From Salaquimonas sp. (lineage in GTDB: Bacteria > Pseudomonadota > Alphaproteobacteria > Rhizobiales > Rhizobiaceae), in assembly GCA_022340185.1 (NCBI GenBank), contig JAJDOK010000087.1, positions 1-55,733 on the forward strand: a DNA stretch of 55,733 nt, read 5' to 3'. Below, in pieces: positions 17,184 through 25,674 of this stretch. Every line of letters starts with the position of its first letter. The first letter of the stretch is position 1. The position numbers were made by a program, and so were the translations under genes. The notes under the pieces were generated by a model that made no database searches, was not told the origin of the DNA, and saw only the letters and a program-made list of their open reading frames with translations.

Positions 17184-18143
17184 ATGGCCAAGACAACCAG
17201 ATCCAGCACGAAAAGCACCAGGACGGCGGCCGCCAGGCCTGCCACGCGCGCCAAGGCTCCCGCCAAGACTGCTGCGGCCAAGACCACAACCGCGAAGACG
17301 GCCAGCGTGCCGAAGGTGAAGGCAACCCGATCCAAGGCGGAGCCAAAGGCCCCGGCGAAACAAGCTGCCGCGCCGGAACAGGCCGCAGGAGGCCTGCATA
17401 TTTCCGATACCGAAGTCGCAGTCGAAATCGTCGACATGCACAAATGGTATGGCGAGTTCCACGTGCTGCGCGACATCAACCTGAAAGTGATGCGTGGTGA
17501 GCGCATAGTCATCGCCGGTCCGTCGGGTTCCGGCAAATCGACCATGATCCGCTGCATCAATCGGCTGGAGGAACACCAGAAGGGCAAGATCGTCGTCGAT
17601 GGCATCGAACTGACCAACGACCTGAAGAAGATCGACGAGGTGCGCCGCGAAGTCGGCATGGTGTTCCAGCACTTCAACCTGTTCCCGCACCTGACCATCA
17701 TGGAGAACTGCACGCTGGCGCCGATCTGGGTGCGCAAGATGCCCAAGAAGGAAGCCGAAGACGTTGCCATGCACTACCTGACCAAGGTCAAGATTCCCGA
17801 GCAGGCGGCCAAATATCCGGGCCAGCTTTCCGGTGGCCAACAGCAGCGCGTCGCCATCGCCCGCGCACTGTGCATGAATCCGCGCATCATGCTGTTCGAC
17901 GAGCCGACCTCCGCGCTCGACCCCGAAATGATCAAGGAAGTGCTCGAAACAATGGTCGAACTTGCCCATGAAGGCATGACCATGCTGTGCGTCACCCACG
18001 AAATGGGCTTTGCCCGCCAGGTCGCCAATCGCGTGATCTTCATGGACCAGGGCCAGATCGTCGAGCAGAACACGCCCGCCGAGTTCTTCGACAATCCGCA
18101 GCACGAGCGCACCAAGCTCTTCCTGAGCCAGATCCTGCATTGA
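17184..18143 (+). CDS. aapP: General L-amino acid ABC transporter, ATPase AapP with Ala/Lys-rich tail
   Basis: The cytoplasmic ATPase of the Aap importer. The ATPase core starts near residue 75 ([18 protein letters not shown]). It has Walker [10 protein letters not shown] (112-120), the signature LSGGQQQR, Walker [15 protein letters not shown] and the H-loop CVTHEMGFA. Usual family length is about 250-260; this protein is 319 because of a 68-residue basic N-terminal tail. That tail has 22 Ala, 11 Lys, 5 Arg and only two acidic residues, and resembles a histone-H1-like tail. The first good internal start would be residue 85, inside the conserved core, so the tail is probably translated. Confidence 0.95.
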   Translation: MAKTTRSSTKSTRTAAARPATRAKAPAKTAAAKTTTAKTASVPKVKATRSKAEPKAPAKQAAAPEQAAGGLHISDTEVAVEIVDMHKWYGEFHVLRDINLKVMRGERIVIAGPSGSGKSTMIRCINRLEEHQKGKIVVDGIELTNDLKKIDEVRREVGMVFQHFNLFPHLTIMENCTLAPIWVRKMPKKEAEDVAMHYLTKVKIPEQAAKYPGQLSGGQQQRVAIARALCMNPRIMLFDEPTSALDPEMIKEVLETMVELAHEGMTMLCVTHEMGFARQVANRVIFMDQGQIVEQNTPAEFFDNPQHERTKLFLSQILH

Positions 18144-18149
18144 TCATAT

Positions 18150-18167
18150 GCCCGGTACCGACCGGGC
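18150..18167. repeat. Hairpin after aapP
   Basis: GCCCGGT (18150-18156), loop ACCG and ACCGGGC (18161-18167) form a perfect 7-bp stem just after the aapP stop and 3 nt before the next start codon. No T-run follows. It may reduce read-through or translation into the DUF2459 gene. Confidence 0.5.
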
Positions 18168-18170
18168 GAC

Positions 18171-18899
18171 ATGGCTTCGATGACCCGCTTCGCCATGCGG
18201 ATACTGAGGTATCCGCTCTATCTCATTGCCGAACTGGCGCTTGTTGCACTCATCTATCTGGGCGCGACCTATGTCGGCGCCGCATTGCCCGGTCATCCGG
18301 CATGGCATGGCGGCAACGGGTTGGGCGGTGCAATACCCGATGAGCCCAACCGCATCTATCTGCTCACGACATTGCTGCATGCCGATTTCGCCATTCCCGT
18401 CGACGACGAGGTGCGTGCCCGTTTCGCCTTCCTGGGTGAAGCGGGTCTGCCGATCGACAGTCCGGCGCTGCGCTATCTCGTTTTCGGCTGGGGCTCGCGC
18501 GCCTTCTATACCGCCACGCCGAGTCTCGTCGATATTCGACCGGCGCCGACATTGCGCGCGATAACCGGCGACGATTCGGTCATGCACATTTTGCCGGCGC
18601 GCGATGTCAGCACCTTGCCGGATGCCACCGCCATTCATCTTCCCGATGGCGGCTTTGATCGGCTGCTCGATTTCATCCAGGCGAGTTTCCAGGGCAAGGG
18701 GAGTTTCCTGCAGTCGGGCTACGGCTTTGGCGATGTGTTTTATGCGGCAAGGGGTGGTTTCAACATCTTCCGGCCCTGCAACATCTGGGTCGCCGATGGG
18801 TTGCGTCAGGCCGGGATTCCCACCGGCGCTTGGACCCCGACAACCCAGTCGCTGATGCTGGGCCTGTCGCTGCATGCACCCGGGGCGCTGGCTCAGTAG
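18171..18899 (+). CDS. DUF2459/TIGR02117 family membrane-anchored protein
   Basis: A 242-residue protein with one N-terminal membrane anchor (LYLIAELALVALIYLG). The conserved outside domain contains LLTTLLHADFAIP, YLVFGWGSRAFYTATP, GYGFGDVFYAARGGF and FRPCNIWVADGLRQAG, then PTTQSLMLGL. This is the DUF2459 (TIGR02117) family, whose function is unknown. The conserved H and C residues suggest a possible Cys/His hydrolase fold, which is inference. It follows the aap operon at 27 nt but probably is not functionally linked. The last 7 nt overlap the convergent monooxygenase gene. Confidence 0.85.
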   Translation: MASMTRFAMRILRYPLYLIAELALVALIYLGATYVGAALPGHPAWHGGNGLGGAIPDEPNRIYLLTTLLHADFAIPVDDEVRARFAFLGEAGLPIDSPALRYLVFGWGSRAFYTATPSLVDIRPAPTLRAITGDDSVMHILPARDVSTLPDATAIHLPDGGFDRLLDFIQASFQGKGSFLQSGYGFGDVFYAARGGFNIFRPCNIWVADGLRQAGIPTGAWTPTTQSLMLGLSLHAPGALAQ

Positions 18900-20122
18900 G
18901 GGTCTTCCAGCTTTTTGGGTGTCCAGCGATAGAGCCAGTCCTGACGGGCCAGCAGGCACTTTCCGCCGAGCACCGTCATTCCGATATCTCGCGCCCAGCT
19001 CATCGGCGGCGGCAGGTGATAGATCAAACGGTTGGTGCGTGCCAGTTGTGCGGCGCGGGCAACGCGCGTCCGTCTTGCCTGTTCATATTGGGCCAGCGCC
19101 GTGCCGGCTTCCTCGCCAGTATCGCCCGCCCGCCTCAGGCAGTCCGCCAGCACGGCGGCATCCTCGATGCCCATCGCCGCTCCCTGCGCGGCGAAAGGCA
19201 GCATGGCGTGCGCGGCGTCGCCTGCGAGCGCGACCGGCCCGTCGCACCACCGGCGCAGGCGCGGCGCCTTGTAGAGCGGCCAGCGTGTCCATCTCGCCTT
19301 GTGGTCCAGCAGTGCTGTGAAAGACGGAGCCCAGTTCCTCACCGCAGCCTTCACCTCGCCGGCTCCGTCACTGTCGCTCGCACTCTGCGCTTCCAGCGGC
19401 GCGCGTGTGATGACGACGACATTGAGATAGCGCCCGCCGCGCACCGGATAGGTGATCGCATGTGCGTTGGGCGCCAGCCACAATTGCGTGCTTTCCGTGT
19501 TGCCGCCGCCGGAACCTTTCCCCGCAAGCAGTTCGGCGGAAATCAGCGCGCGCCAGGCCGTCAGCCCGCTATAGATCGGCGGACCGGCCTCGAAATGCAA
19601 TTCGCGCAGGCGTGAGCGCACCCCATCGGCGCCGACTAGCGCCAGCCCGGTGAATTCGTTCATCGCCGTACCCTGGCGCACCAGCGCGGTCACGCCATTG
19701 GCATGTGTGGCGACATCGTCGAGCCTGGATTCCATGTGCAGATGGATGTCGGGATTGTCGGCGCAGGCGCTCGCCAGCACTTGCTGCAGGTCGGCGCGAT
19801 GGACAACGAGATAGGGTCTGCCATAGCGTTCCGTCGCGTGGGTGCCGAGCGGGATGGCGACAATCTGGCGGCCGCTTGAGGCCGACATCACCTGGATCGC
19901 GGATGGTGCAGTCGCGACCGCCTTGACACGATGCGCCAGATCGAGCTGGTCGAGCACGGCCAGTGCGTTGGGCGAGACCTGCAACCCGGCCCCGACCGTC
20001 TCGAAGCCCTCGGCCTGTTCGAAAAGTTCGACCCTGAAGCCCGCGCGCGCCAGCGCCAGTGCGGCGGTCAGGCCGGTGATGCCGCCGCCGCCGACCAGTA
20101 CCGTTCTGGTTTTGCGTCTCAC
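18893..20122 (-). CDS. FAD-dependent monooxygenase (salicylate hydroxylase-like)
   Basis: A 409-residue class A flavoprotein monooxygenase. The FAD-binding Rossmann motif is VGGGGITGLTAALALARAGF near residues 10-29. The motif linking FAD and NAD(P)H is ALVGADGVRSRLRE, and the second FAD motif is GPVALAGDAAHAMLPFAAQG. The best comparisons are UbiH/salicylate 1-monooxygenase-like proteins of Rhizobiales; the substrate cannot be told from sequence. It lies 34 nt upstream of the zinc-finger gene stop on the same strand, so the two may be cotranscribed (20399 to 18893). Confidence 0.88.
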   Translation of the reverse strand: MRRKTRTVLVGGGGITGLTAALALARAGFRVELFEQAEGFETVGAGLQVSPNALAVLDQLDLAHRVKAVATAPSAIQVMSASSGRQIVAIPLGTHATERYGRPYLVVHRADLQQVLASACADNPDIHLHMESRLDDVATHANGVTALVRQGTAMNEFTGLALVGADGVRSRLRELHFEAGPPIYSGLTAWRALISAELLAGKGSGGGNTESTQLWLAPNAHAITYPVRGGRYLNVVVITRAPLEAQSASDSDGAGEVKAAVRNWAPSFTALLDHKARWTRWPLYKAPRLRRWCDGPVALAGDAAHAMLPFAAQGAAMGIEDAAVLADCLRRAGDTGEEAGTALAQYEQARRTRVARAAQLARTNRLIYHLPPPMSWARDIGMTVLGGKCLLARQDWLYRWTPKKLEDPY

Positions 20123-20156
20123 GGATTTGCCCCGCTCGCCGCCTTGTGGCCGGCGT

Positions 20157-20399
20157 TCAGGCGGTTTCCTTGTAGAGGCAACCCTCGGGGCGTGTCTCTA
20201 GCGCATCCAGATCGTCGGCGTGGCGATACAAAGTCGAGCAATAGGGACAGACGATCTCGTCCTCGTCTCCCATGTCGAGATAAACATGGGGATGATCGTA
20301 GGGGCTGGAAGCTCCACAGCACATGAACTCGCGGACCCCGATATCGATCGTCCTTGCGCCCTGGTCATTCTGGAAATGGGGAACCGTATGTTCGGCCAT
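20157..20399 (-). CDS. Zinc-finger protein (zf-CHCC, NDUFS6-like)
   Basis: An 80-residue protein of the zf-CHCC family, related to the zinc-binding complex I subunit NDUFS6. Possible ligands are C27 or C28, H36 or H38, C51 and C54 (REFMCCG, DHPHVYLDMG, VCPYCSTLYRH). The true start is MAEHTVPHFQ at 20399; a longer open frame upstream has no conserved features. With the NDUFS4-like gene at 4174 it is the second complex I accessory-type gene in the window. It is divergent from the hydrolase at 20582. Confidence 0.85.
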   Translation of the reverse strand: MAEHTVPHFQNDQGARTIDIGVREFMCCGASSPYDHPHVYLDMGDEDEIVCPYCSTLYRHADDLDALETRPEGCLYKETA

Positions 20400-20581
20400 G
20401 TCACCATCCACTCGCCTGAAGCTGAAATCCAGTGACTTCTTAAAAGAAAGCCATGCCCCGGGGAAGCCCCGATGTCGCTCGCCGCGGTTTTGTCCTGCTT
20501 TTCGCCGGCTTGGCTTGTCACGACCGGCATGGATGGTTATGGCGGACGCGTTCGAACGACGACGCAAAGACGGGGAACGTG

Positions 20582-21349
20582 ATGGCAGTAGCCCATTTGA
20601 TCAACGGCGATGACCGGCTCGATATCGCCTATCTCGACGAAAACAGCGAAGCCGGAAAAACCGTGCTGCTCGTGCACGGCTTCGCCTCGAACCGGCAGAT
20701 CAACTGGGTCAATACCGGATGGGTCAAGGCATTGAAGGATGCTGGCTACCGCGTCGTCGCCTTCGACAATCGCGGCCACGGCGAAAGCTCCAAGTTCCAC
20801 GAAATTTCCGACTACCCGCTTGAGAAGATGGCCGGCGACGCCATCGCGCTGCTCGATTATCTGGGCATCGAAAGGGCCGATGTCATCGGCTATTCCATGG
20901 GCGCGCGTATCGCCGCCACGCTGGCGATGCATCATGGCGAACGTTTCGACAAATTCGTGCTCTCGGGCAATGGCTGGGGCATGGTTGAACCGACGGGAAA
21001 CTGGGACGCGGTCCGCGATGCGCTGCTGACGTCCAGCCCTGAATTGATCACCCATCCGCGCGGCAAGGCCTTTCGCGCCTTCGCCGAGCGGACGAAAAGC
21101 GACCGCGTGGCGCTTGCCGCCTGCGTCATCGGCGCGCGCCAGCTCTTCACGGTGGAAGATCTGCAGGCCATCAAGAACCGGGTCCTTGTCGCCGTCGGCA
21201 CCGAGGACGACGTCGCCGGTGACGGCGGGAAGCTCGCCGCCGCGCTTCCCAACGGCGAATACCTGCCGATCCCCGGTCGCGACCACATGAAAGCGGTCGG
21301 CGACCGAACCCATATTCGCGGCGTTCTGGATTTTCTCGCTGGCGACTGA
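20582..21349 (+). CDS. Alpha/beta hydrolase
   Basis: A 255-residue alpha/beta-hydrolase fold protein. The oxyanion motif is VLLVHGFASN (about 28-37), the nucleophile elbow GYSMGA puts the Ser at 105, and the C-terminal His is at 235 (RDHMKAV). FDNRGHGES is typical. The substrate is unknown; it resembles small esterases or lactonases of the family. The start MAVAHLINGDDRLDI at 20582 is chosen because the upstream open frame (from 20453) lacks conserved sequence. It is monocistronic, and its promoter lies in the 182-nt divergent gap with the zinc-finger gene. Confidence 0.9.
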   Translation: MAVAHLINGDDRLDIAYLDENSEAGKTVLLVHGFASNRQINWVNTGWVKALKDAGYRVVAFDNRGHGESSKFHEISDYPLEKMAGDAIALLDYLGIERADVIGYSMGARIAATLAMHHGERFDKFVLSGNGWGMVEPTGNWDAVRDALLTSSPELITHPRGKAFRAFAERTKSDRVALAACVIGARQLFTVEDLQAIKNRVLVAVGTEDDVAGDGGKLAAALPNGEYLPIPGRDHMKAVGDRTHIRGVLDFLAGD

Positions 21350-21407
21350 CGCGGCGACGATAAAATTATTGTTCACCAATCGTCAAAAATGTTCATCGCA
21401 ACGCGCC

Positions 21408-21435
21408 TTGTCCGCAGGTTTTGGAAACCTATACT
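21408..21435 (+). promoter_or_regulatory. Candidate sigma70 promoter of cysE
   Basis: TTGTCC (21408-21413), a 16-nt spacer and TATACT (21430-21435) lie 33 nt upstream of the cysE start. The -10 is close to consensus. Confidence 0.6.
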
Positions 21436-21467
21436 AAGTCGACGGGAATACCTGCAGGGAGAAGGTC

Positions 21468-22292
21468 ATGAGCAAGACGAAACGTGAAGTGGTACCCGCC
21501 GCGGTAGATCCGGTATGGCGCGCCGTGCGCGAGGAGGCCGAGGCGGTCGTGGCCAAGGACCCCGTCATGGCCACTTTCATCTATTCGACCATCCTCAACC
21601 ATACCCGCCTGGAAGACGCCGTGATCGCGCGTATCGCCGACCGGCTGCATAGCAGGGAGATTTCCGGCGAGATCATTCGCCAGAGCTTCGAGCGCATGCT
21701 GGACGAGTGGCCCGAATGGCAGGATGTTTTGCGCATCGACATCGCCGCCGTCTATGACCGCGATCCTGCCTGCGAGCGTTTCATCGAGCCGATCCTCTAT
21801 TTCAAGGGGTTCCACGCCATCCAGACGCACAGGCTCGCCCATTGGAGCTGGAAGCACGGCCACAAGGATTTCGCGCTGTACCTGCAGAGCCGCTCCAGCC
21901 AGGTCTTCCAGACCGACATCAACCCGCAGGCGACATTGGGCAAGGGCATCTTCCTCGACCATGCCACCGGCCTTGTCGTCGGTGCGACGGCGGTCATCGG
22001 CAATGACGTTTCCATCCTGCACTCCGTCACCCTGGGCGGCACCGGCAAGGAGAGTGGCGACCGCCATCCCAAGATCGGCCATGGCGTGCTGATCGGGGCA
22101 GGAGCCACTGTGCTCGGCAATATCGAGGTCGGTATCAATTCTCGTATCGCCGCAGGCTCGCTGGTATTGAAGCCGGTTCCCGAACACGTCACCGTCGCCG
22201 GCGTGCCGGCCAAGATCGTCGGCGTGGCCGGCTGCGCGGAACCTGCCCGCAGCATGGACCAGATCCTGGCCGAGGACAAAGACATCCGCTGA
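21468..22292 (+). CDS. cysE: Serine O-acetyltransferase
   Basis: Transfers acetyl from acetyl-CoA to L-serine to make O-acetylserine for cysteine synthesis. The 274-residue protein has the SATase N-terminal helical domain (VDPVWRAVREEAEAVVAKDP) and the left-handed beta-helix of hexapeptide repeats. Catalytic-site strings are FQTDINPQATLGKGIFLDHATG, HSVTLGGTGKESGDRHPKIG and VPAKIVG. RBS GGGAGAAGG precedes ATG. The DUF3126 gene follows, as is common in Rhizobiales. The C-terminal tail, ending EDKDIR, may be the segment that docks in cysteine synthase, but it does not end in the usual Ile. Confidence 0.96.
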   Translation: MSKTKREVVPAAVDPVWRAVREEAEAVVAKDPVMATFIYSTILNHTRLEDAVIARIADRLHSREISGEIIRQSFERMLDEWPEWQDVLRIDIAAVYDRDPACERFIEPILYFKGFHAIQTHRLAHWSWKHGHKDFALYLQSRSSQVFQTDINPQATLGKGIFLDHATGLVVGATAVIGNDVSILHSVTLGGTGKESGDRHPKIGHGVLIGAGATVLGNIEVGINSRIAAGSLVLKPVPEHVTVAGVPAKIVGVAGCAEPARSMDQILAEDKDIR

Positions 22293-22448
22293 TCCCCGCG
22301 GTCTTTTGATATCCTCGAACCCGAAAGCGGGAGGCCGGATACCGTTCGTCGGCGAGCGGCCTTTACAGGCCGTGGCGGGCTATGCGACAAGCGGCCAACT
22401 CCGAGCCGCCCCTTGCTTCTTCCGGCGGTCAGATGCGGGAGACGATCT

Positions 22449-22658
22449 GTGAAACCTGAAGAACTTCGCAAACTCGACGCCTATTTCAAGCGTCTCTTCA
22501 TGACACCGGGTCTGGAAGTGCGCGCCCGGCCGAAAAAGACGGATTCGGCCGAACTGTATCGTGACGATGAATTCCTCGGCGTCATCTATCGCGACGAAGA
22601 AGACGGCGAACTCTCCTACAACTTCTCGATGGCGATCCTCGACATCGATCTTGACTGA
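22449..22658 (+). CDS. DUF3126 family protein
   Basis: A 69-residue acidic protein starting with GTG (VKPEELRKLDAYFKRLF), with RBS GGGAGACG. Conserved strings GLEVRARPKKTDSAELY, FLGVIYRDEEDGELSYNF and MAILDIDLD identify the DUF3126 family. It is restricted to alphaproteobacteria and of unknown function. It lies 156 nt after cysE; the gap holds a weak inverted repeat (AGGCCG/CGGCCT). Confidence 0.9.
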   Translation: MKPEELRKLDAYFKRLFMTPGLEVRARPKKTDSAELYRDDEFLGVIYRDEEDGELSYNFSMAILDIDLD

Positions 22659-22896
22659 GACCGGTTCGGCCGGCCGTCATCGTTGCGATTGCACCCGGTT
22701 GTCGCGCCATCGAACAATATCCAGCTTCCATTCGGCGAAAGATTGAATCGGCAGGCGACCATCAGGGTCGCGCCGGTCCGAATTCTTGTTGATGGGGCGT
22801 AGGGTGGGTCGAAACCGGTCGACGGCTGCGCCTTAAGATTCCGCGATCACGGTGAACCGCGGGTAAAGGCTGACGCCGGTTGAGCGTGCTTCGATG

Positions 22897-22938
22897 AAAA
22901 GGGTGGGAGCCGGTTCAGGGGACAATGAACCGGCTCCC
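22897..22938 (-). terminator. Terminator of the transglutaminase-like peptidase gene
   Basis: A perfect 13-bp stem, GGGAGCCGGTTCA (22905-22917) and TGAACCGGCTCCC (22926-22938), with an 8-nt loop. Read on the minus strand it is followed by a TTTT run at 22897-22900. It lies about 120 nt past the 23057 stop. The rest of the 22659-23056 gap shows no gene. Confidence 0.75.
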
Positions 22939-23056
22939 GGACCCGGTCTTGGGGACGGGGAGGGTGGGGACGCGACCGGGTCTTTCGTTGTGCTGGCTTG
23001 CTGGCCGACCCGAAGACGAGGTTCCCCTTCAGGCAGTCCTGCTCGCCGGCAGATGG

Positions 23057-23668
23057 CTATTTCACACTCCCCACCAGGGTCGAACGGTTGTCGTCGATGC
23101 CTTCCCAGGCACCCGAATAGCTCGCCGACTGGCGTTTCAGATAACGATAGCCGGCCTCGTTCCACGGCAGGATCCGGCTCTCCAGATTGTCGAGTACATA
23201 GTCGGCCCTGTCCGTGCGTACCGTCAGCACCGCATGCCCGTCGCCATTGGCCTGGCGCACGACGGTGACCAGAAGGGCGCTGGCGGGCCAGCCGAGTTGC
23301 ATCAGCATCCGGCGCTTGAGCAGGACATAGTCTTCGCAATCGCCGTAACGGTCCGGATAGGTCCAGTATTCCTCGACGTGATAATATTCCTCATCGGTGA
23401 CTGGCTTGACCTGCCGATTGGCTTTGTCGTTGACCTGGACCATCTCTTTCCAGCGAGCCTTGGTCAGTACCACCGGTCTGGTATCGTTGCTGCGGATCAT
23501 GCAGTCGGCCCGATAGACCTTGCAATATTCGTAGTGACCGATCGGCTGCGTGGTCCGCCCCGTGATTGTCATATGCGCCTGATTGCCCGCGGCGCTGGCC
23601 AGGCATGCCGTCCCCAGCATCCCTACTGCGACAGTTGCCGCAAATAGTATTTTGTTCTTGATTGTCAT
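23057..23668 (-). CDS. Periplasmic transglutaminase-like cysteine peptidase (BTLCP)
   Basis: A 203-residue exported protein of the bacterial transglutaminase-like cysteine peptidase family (DUF920). The signal peptide is ILFAATVAVGMLGTACLASAA. The catalytic triad can be placed at C111 (YGDCEDYVLLKR), H145 (GDGHAVLTV) and D160 (YVLDN). In related proteins such as LapG, the enzyme cleaves outer-membrane adhesins under c-di-GMP control. This copy has no LapD partner beside it, but a PilZ protein gene lies 340 nt upstream on the same strand. Expression starts from a very AT-rich region. Confidence 0.93.
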   Translation of the reverse strand: MTIKNKILFAATVAVGMLGTACLASAAGNQAHMTITGRTTQPIGHYEYCKVYRADCMIRSNDTRPVVLTKARWKEMVQVNDKANRQVKPVTDEEYYHVEEYWTYPDRYGDCEDYVLLKRRMLMQLGWPASALLVTVVRQANGDGHAVLTVRTDRADYVLDNLESRILPWNEAGYRYLKRQSASYSGAWEGIDDNRSTLVGSVK

Positions 23669-23699
23669 TGTTCTTCCCCGTTAACTTGGGGAAAGATGA

Positions 23700-23815
23700 C
23701 ATAGATGTTTTTATTTTAAAAAAATCCGAGAGGTGACGTTTTACGCAAAATAGAATAGTTATTTATCCAATTTTTATACTAATTTGATTCAAATTTTAGA
23801 TAAAGTATAACTATG
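23700..23815. other. AT-rich regulatory region
   Basis: The 340-nt gap 23669-24008 contains no gene. Its 23700-23815 part is markedly AT-rich, with runs such as ttttattttaaaaaaa and aatttttatactaa, in a GC-rich genome. It probably holds the promoter of the minus-strand peptidase gene and could bind a nucleoid protein. No precise promoter assignment is made. Confidence 0.5.
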
Positions 23816-24008
23816 ATCCAGATGCGGTTTTCCGGTGACGTTGCAGGAGAAAATTGTGCAATCCGACACCGGTGGAATGAACACGATGCGGTTCCGTCGC
23901 GATTGAACTCAAATCGCGGCCGCGCCGGAACGCAGCCTGACCTTGGCCTGTCGCGAAAAGCAACGAGATTGGAATTTCAATGGCCGCCAGGGCAGGTCGC
24001 CTGGTGGT

Positions 24009-24635
24009 TCAGATCGCGGCGCCCTGCAGGAAGTTCTCGAGCGAATCCCTGCTCTGGACGACGGCGAACTCGATCGCCACGCCTTCGTCGAAATGGCGAA
24101 CCACGCGTCCGCGCAGATTGCCGACCCACAGCACCGTGCCGATGGCCGGGCGTACTTCCAGTTCGATCGCCACGCCGGACAGTGACAGGTCGATGATGCG
24201 CGTGCGATAGGTGCGCCCGTCCTCAAGCCGGATTTCCGCATTGCGCTGGCGCGGCACGACACGCTCGTGGCGCCGGTCTTCGGGCAGGTTGAGCTCGTGG
24301 CGGTTGGCGAGCCAGGTCAGTTTGGCGGCGAGCTTGTCGCGCTTGCGCTCGGTGGCGGATATGCTCATCACGAAGCCGTTGTCGAGCGTGCGAAGCACGA
24401 TGCCTTCGAGCCGCCCCACATGGTCGATATAGGCCACCACGCGTTCGCCGATATCGCCGCTGAGCGGCGCAACCATGGCAGCGCTGCCTGGCGACATGTT
24501 CAGCACCTGGCAGGGATATTCCTGACGATTTGTAAGCATGTAACGGCCAAAAAGGGTCAGGTCGACACGCTGGAAATGCCGCTCCTGATCCGTCAGTTCC
24601 GTTGTCTGTTGCGCTTCGGCAGCCACCACCATCAC
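24009..24635 (-). CDS. PilZ domain protein
   Basis: A 208-residue cytoplasmic protein with a C-terminal PilZ domain. The c-di-GMP motifs RxxxR (R121 to R125 in RRHER) and DxSxxG (DLSLSG, residues 149-154) are both intact. The N-terminal half (RVDLTLFGRYML...NMSPGSAAM) looks like a second, degenerate PilZ domain with NMSPGS in place of DxSxxG. It is a probable c-di-GMP effector with unknown output. It is transcribed in the same direction as the BTLCP gene downstream and the PAS gene upstream, 98 nt away. Confidence 0.9.
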   Translation of the reverse strand: MMVVAAEAQQTTELTDQERHFQRVDLTLFGRYMLTNRQEYPCQVLNMSPGSAAMVAPLSGDIGERVVAYIDHVGRLEGIVLRTLDNGFVMSISATERKRDKLAAKLTWLANRHELNLPEDRRHERVVPRQRNAEIRLEDGRTYRTRIIDLSLSGVAIELEVRPAIGTVLWVGNLRGRVVRHFDEGVAIEFAVVQSRDSLENFLQGAAI

Positions 24636-24733
24636 GGCTCTCGGATTGCTCTTGTTCTTACGGAGCTAGTATTACCGAGCGCGGTTAATCATTTGTAACG
24701 CCACTAGACCTGTTTGGTTTTTTTTGAGCCAAA

Positions 24734-25339
24734 TCAGTCGCGGCCACCCTCGATGACGGTCAAATGCGCCACGCGTCGTTGCGATGCGATGTCCTCTTCG
24801 CCAATCGGGAGTCCATCGGCAGGCATCAGTGACGGGGTTTCATCCGCGGTTTCGCGCCGTATCTCGATTGGTCGGGCGGTACGCAGATGATTGGAGACAA
24901 TCGGCTCGGCGCCGAGCCAGTAGGGCGTTTTGCGTGGCGCGGCGACGCCGAGAATCCTTGCATTTCCGTCGGCCGCCGGCATCAACGGCAACAGGATCGC
25001 CTCGAATTCGACGAAACGCTGCGCCTCGGTCGCCCCCGTATAGCTGAGCATGACCGGAACCTGGTTGCGGTAGACATGCATGACTGCCTGCGCGATCTCG
25101 AAATTGTCATCCTCCTGCCAAAGCGCCAGGAATCCGAGGCCTTTGAGTTCACGGCCATAGGCAGCGCACAACCGGGTTCCCGCCAGACGGAAGGATATGG
25201 TGCGCATGCGCTGGGAAACCTCCAGGATGAAGGTGTCTCCAAGGATGTCTCGAATGTCGCTCGGCTCGATCTCGCTGCGTTCCGGCGCCGGCCGGCCCGC
25301 CCGCAGAGCGTTCCAGTAGTTGAAGAGCTTCTTTGACAT
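24734..25339 (-). CDS. PAS_5 domain protein
   Basis: A 201-residue protein of the alphaproteobacterial PAS_5 family (single PAS-like domain). Typical strings are LFNYWNALRAGRPAPERSEIEPSDIRDILGDTFIL, FRLAGTRLCAAYGRELKG and LGVAAPRKTPYWLG. The last 50 residues are variable. No output domain is fused, so it probably senses or signals through a partner. The start is ATG 25339 (MSKKLFNYW); a TTG four codons earlier is less likely. Confidence 0.9.
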   Translation of the reverse strand: MSKKLFNYWNALRAGRPAPERSEIEPSDIRDILGDTFILEVSQRMRTISFRLAGTRLCAAYGRELKGLGFLALWQEDDNFEIAQAVMHVYRNQVPVMLSYTGATEAQRFVEFEAILLPLMPAADGNARILGVAAPRKTPYWLGAEPIVSNHLRTARPIEIRRETADETPSLMPADGLPIGEEDIASQRRVAHLTVIEGGRD

Positions 25340-25674
25340 ATTCTGTCTCAATTCGATCCACCCATGTTCCCGCGCTGTTTTCTATCTGTCCGTTTTGGTT
25401 CTCTGCGCCGTCAGGAATGCCGTTTGACGAGAGAATCTGTCCCGAAATCGGACATTTGGCCCGTTTTTCGTCTTCACTAGCCGATGGGTTGCAGGAGTTG
25501 TGCCAGTGGCGTTGAACCATTGGCGTCCAAGCGATGGAATCTTGCCAGAGGAGGGGTGGAGGCCAAATGGCGCCGAGCCGGTAATGCACAGCCGGTTGGC
25601 CATTACGCACAGGCGCGGCCCGTTAAGGTTAACAAAGGGTTTAACTTGCTTATCCGTCTGAAAAAGCGAAGATT

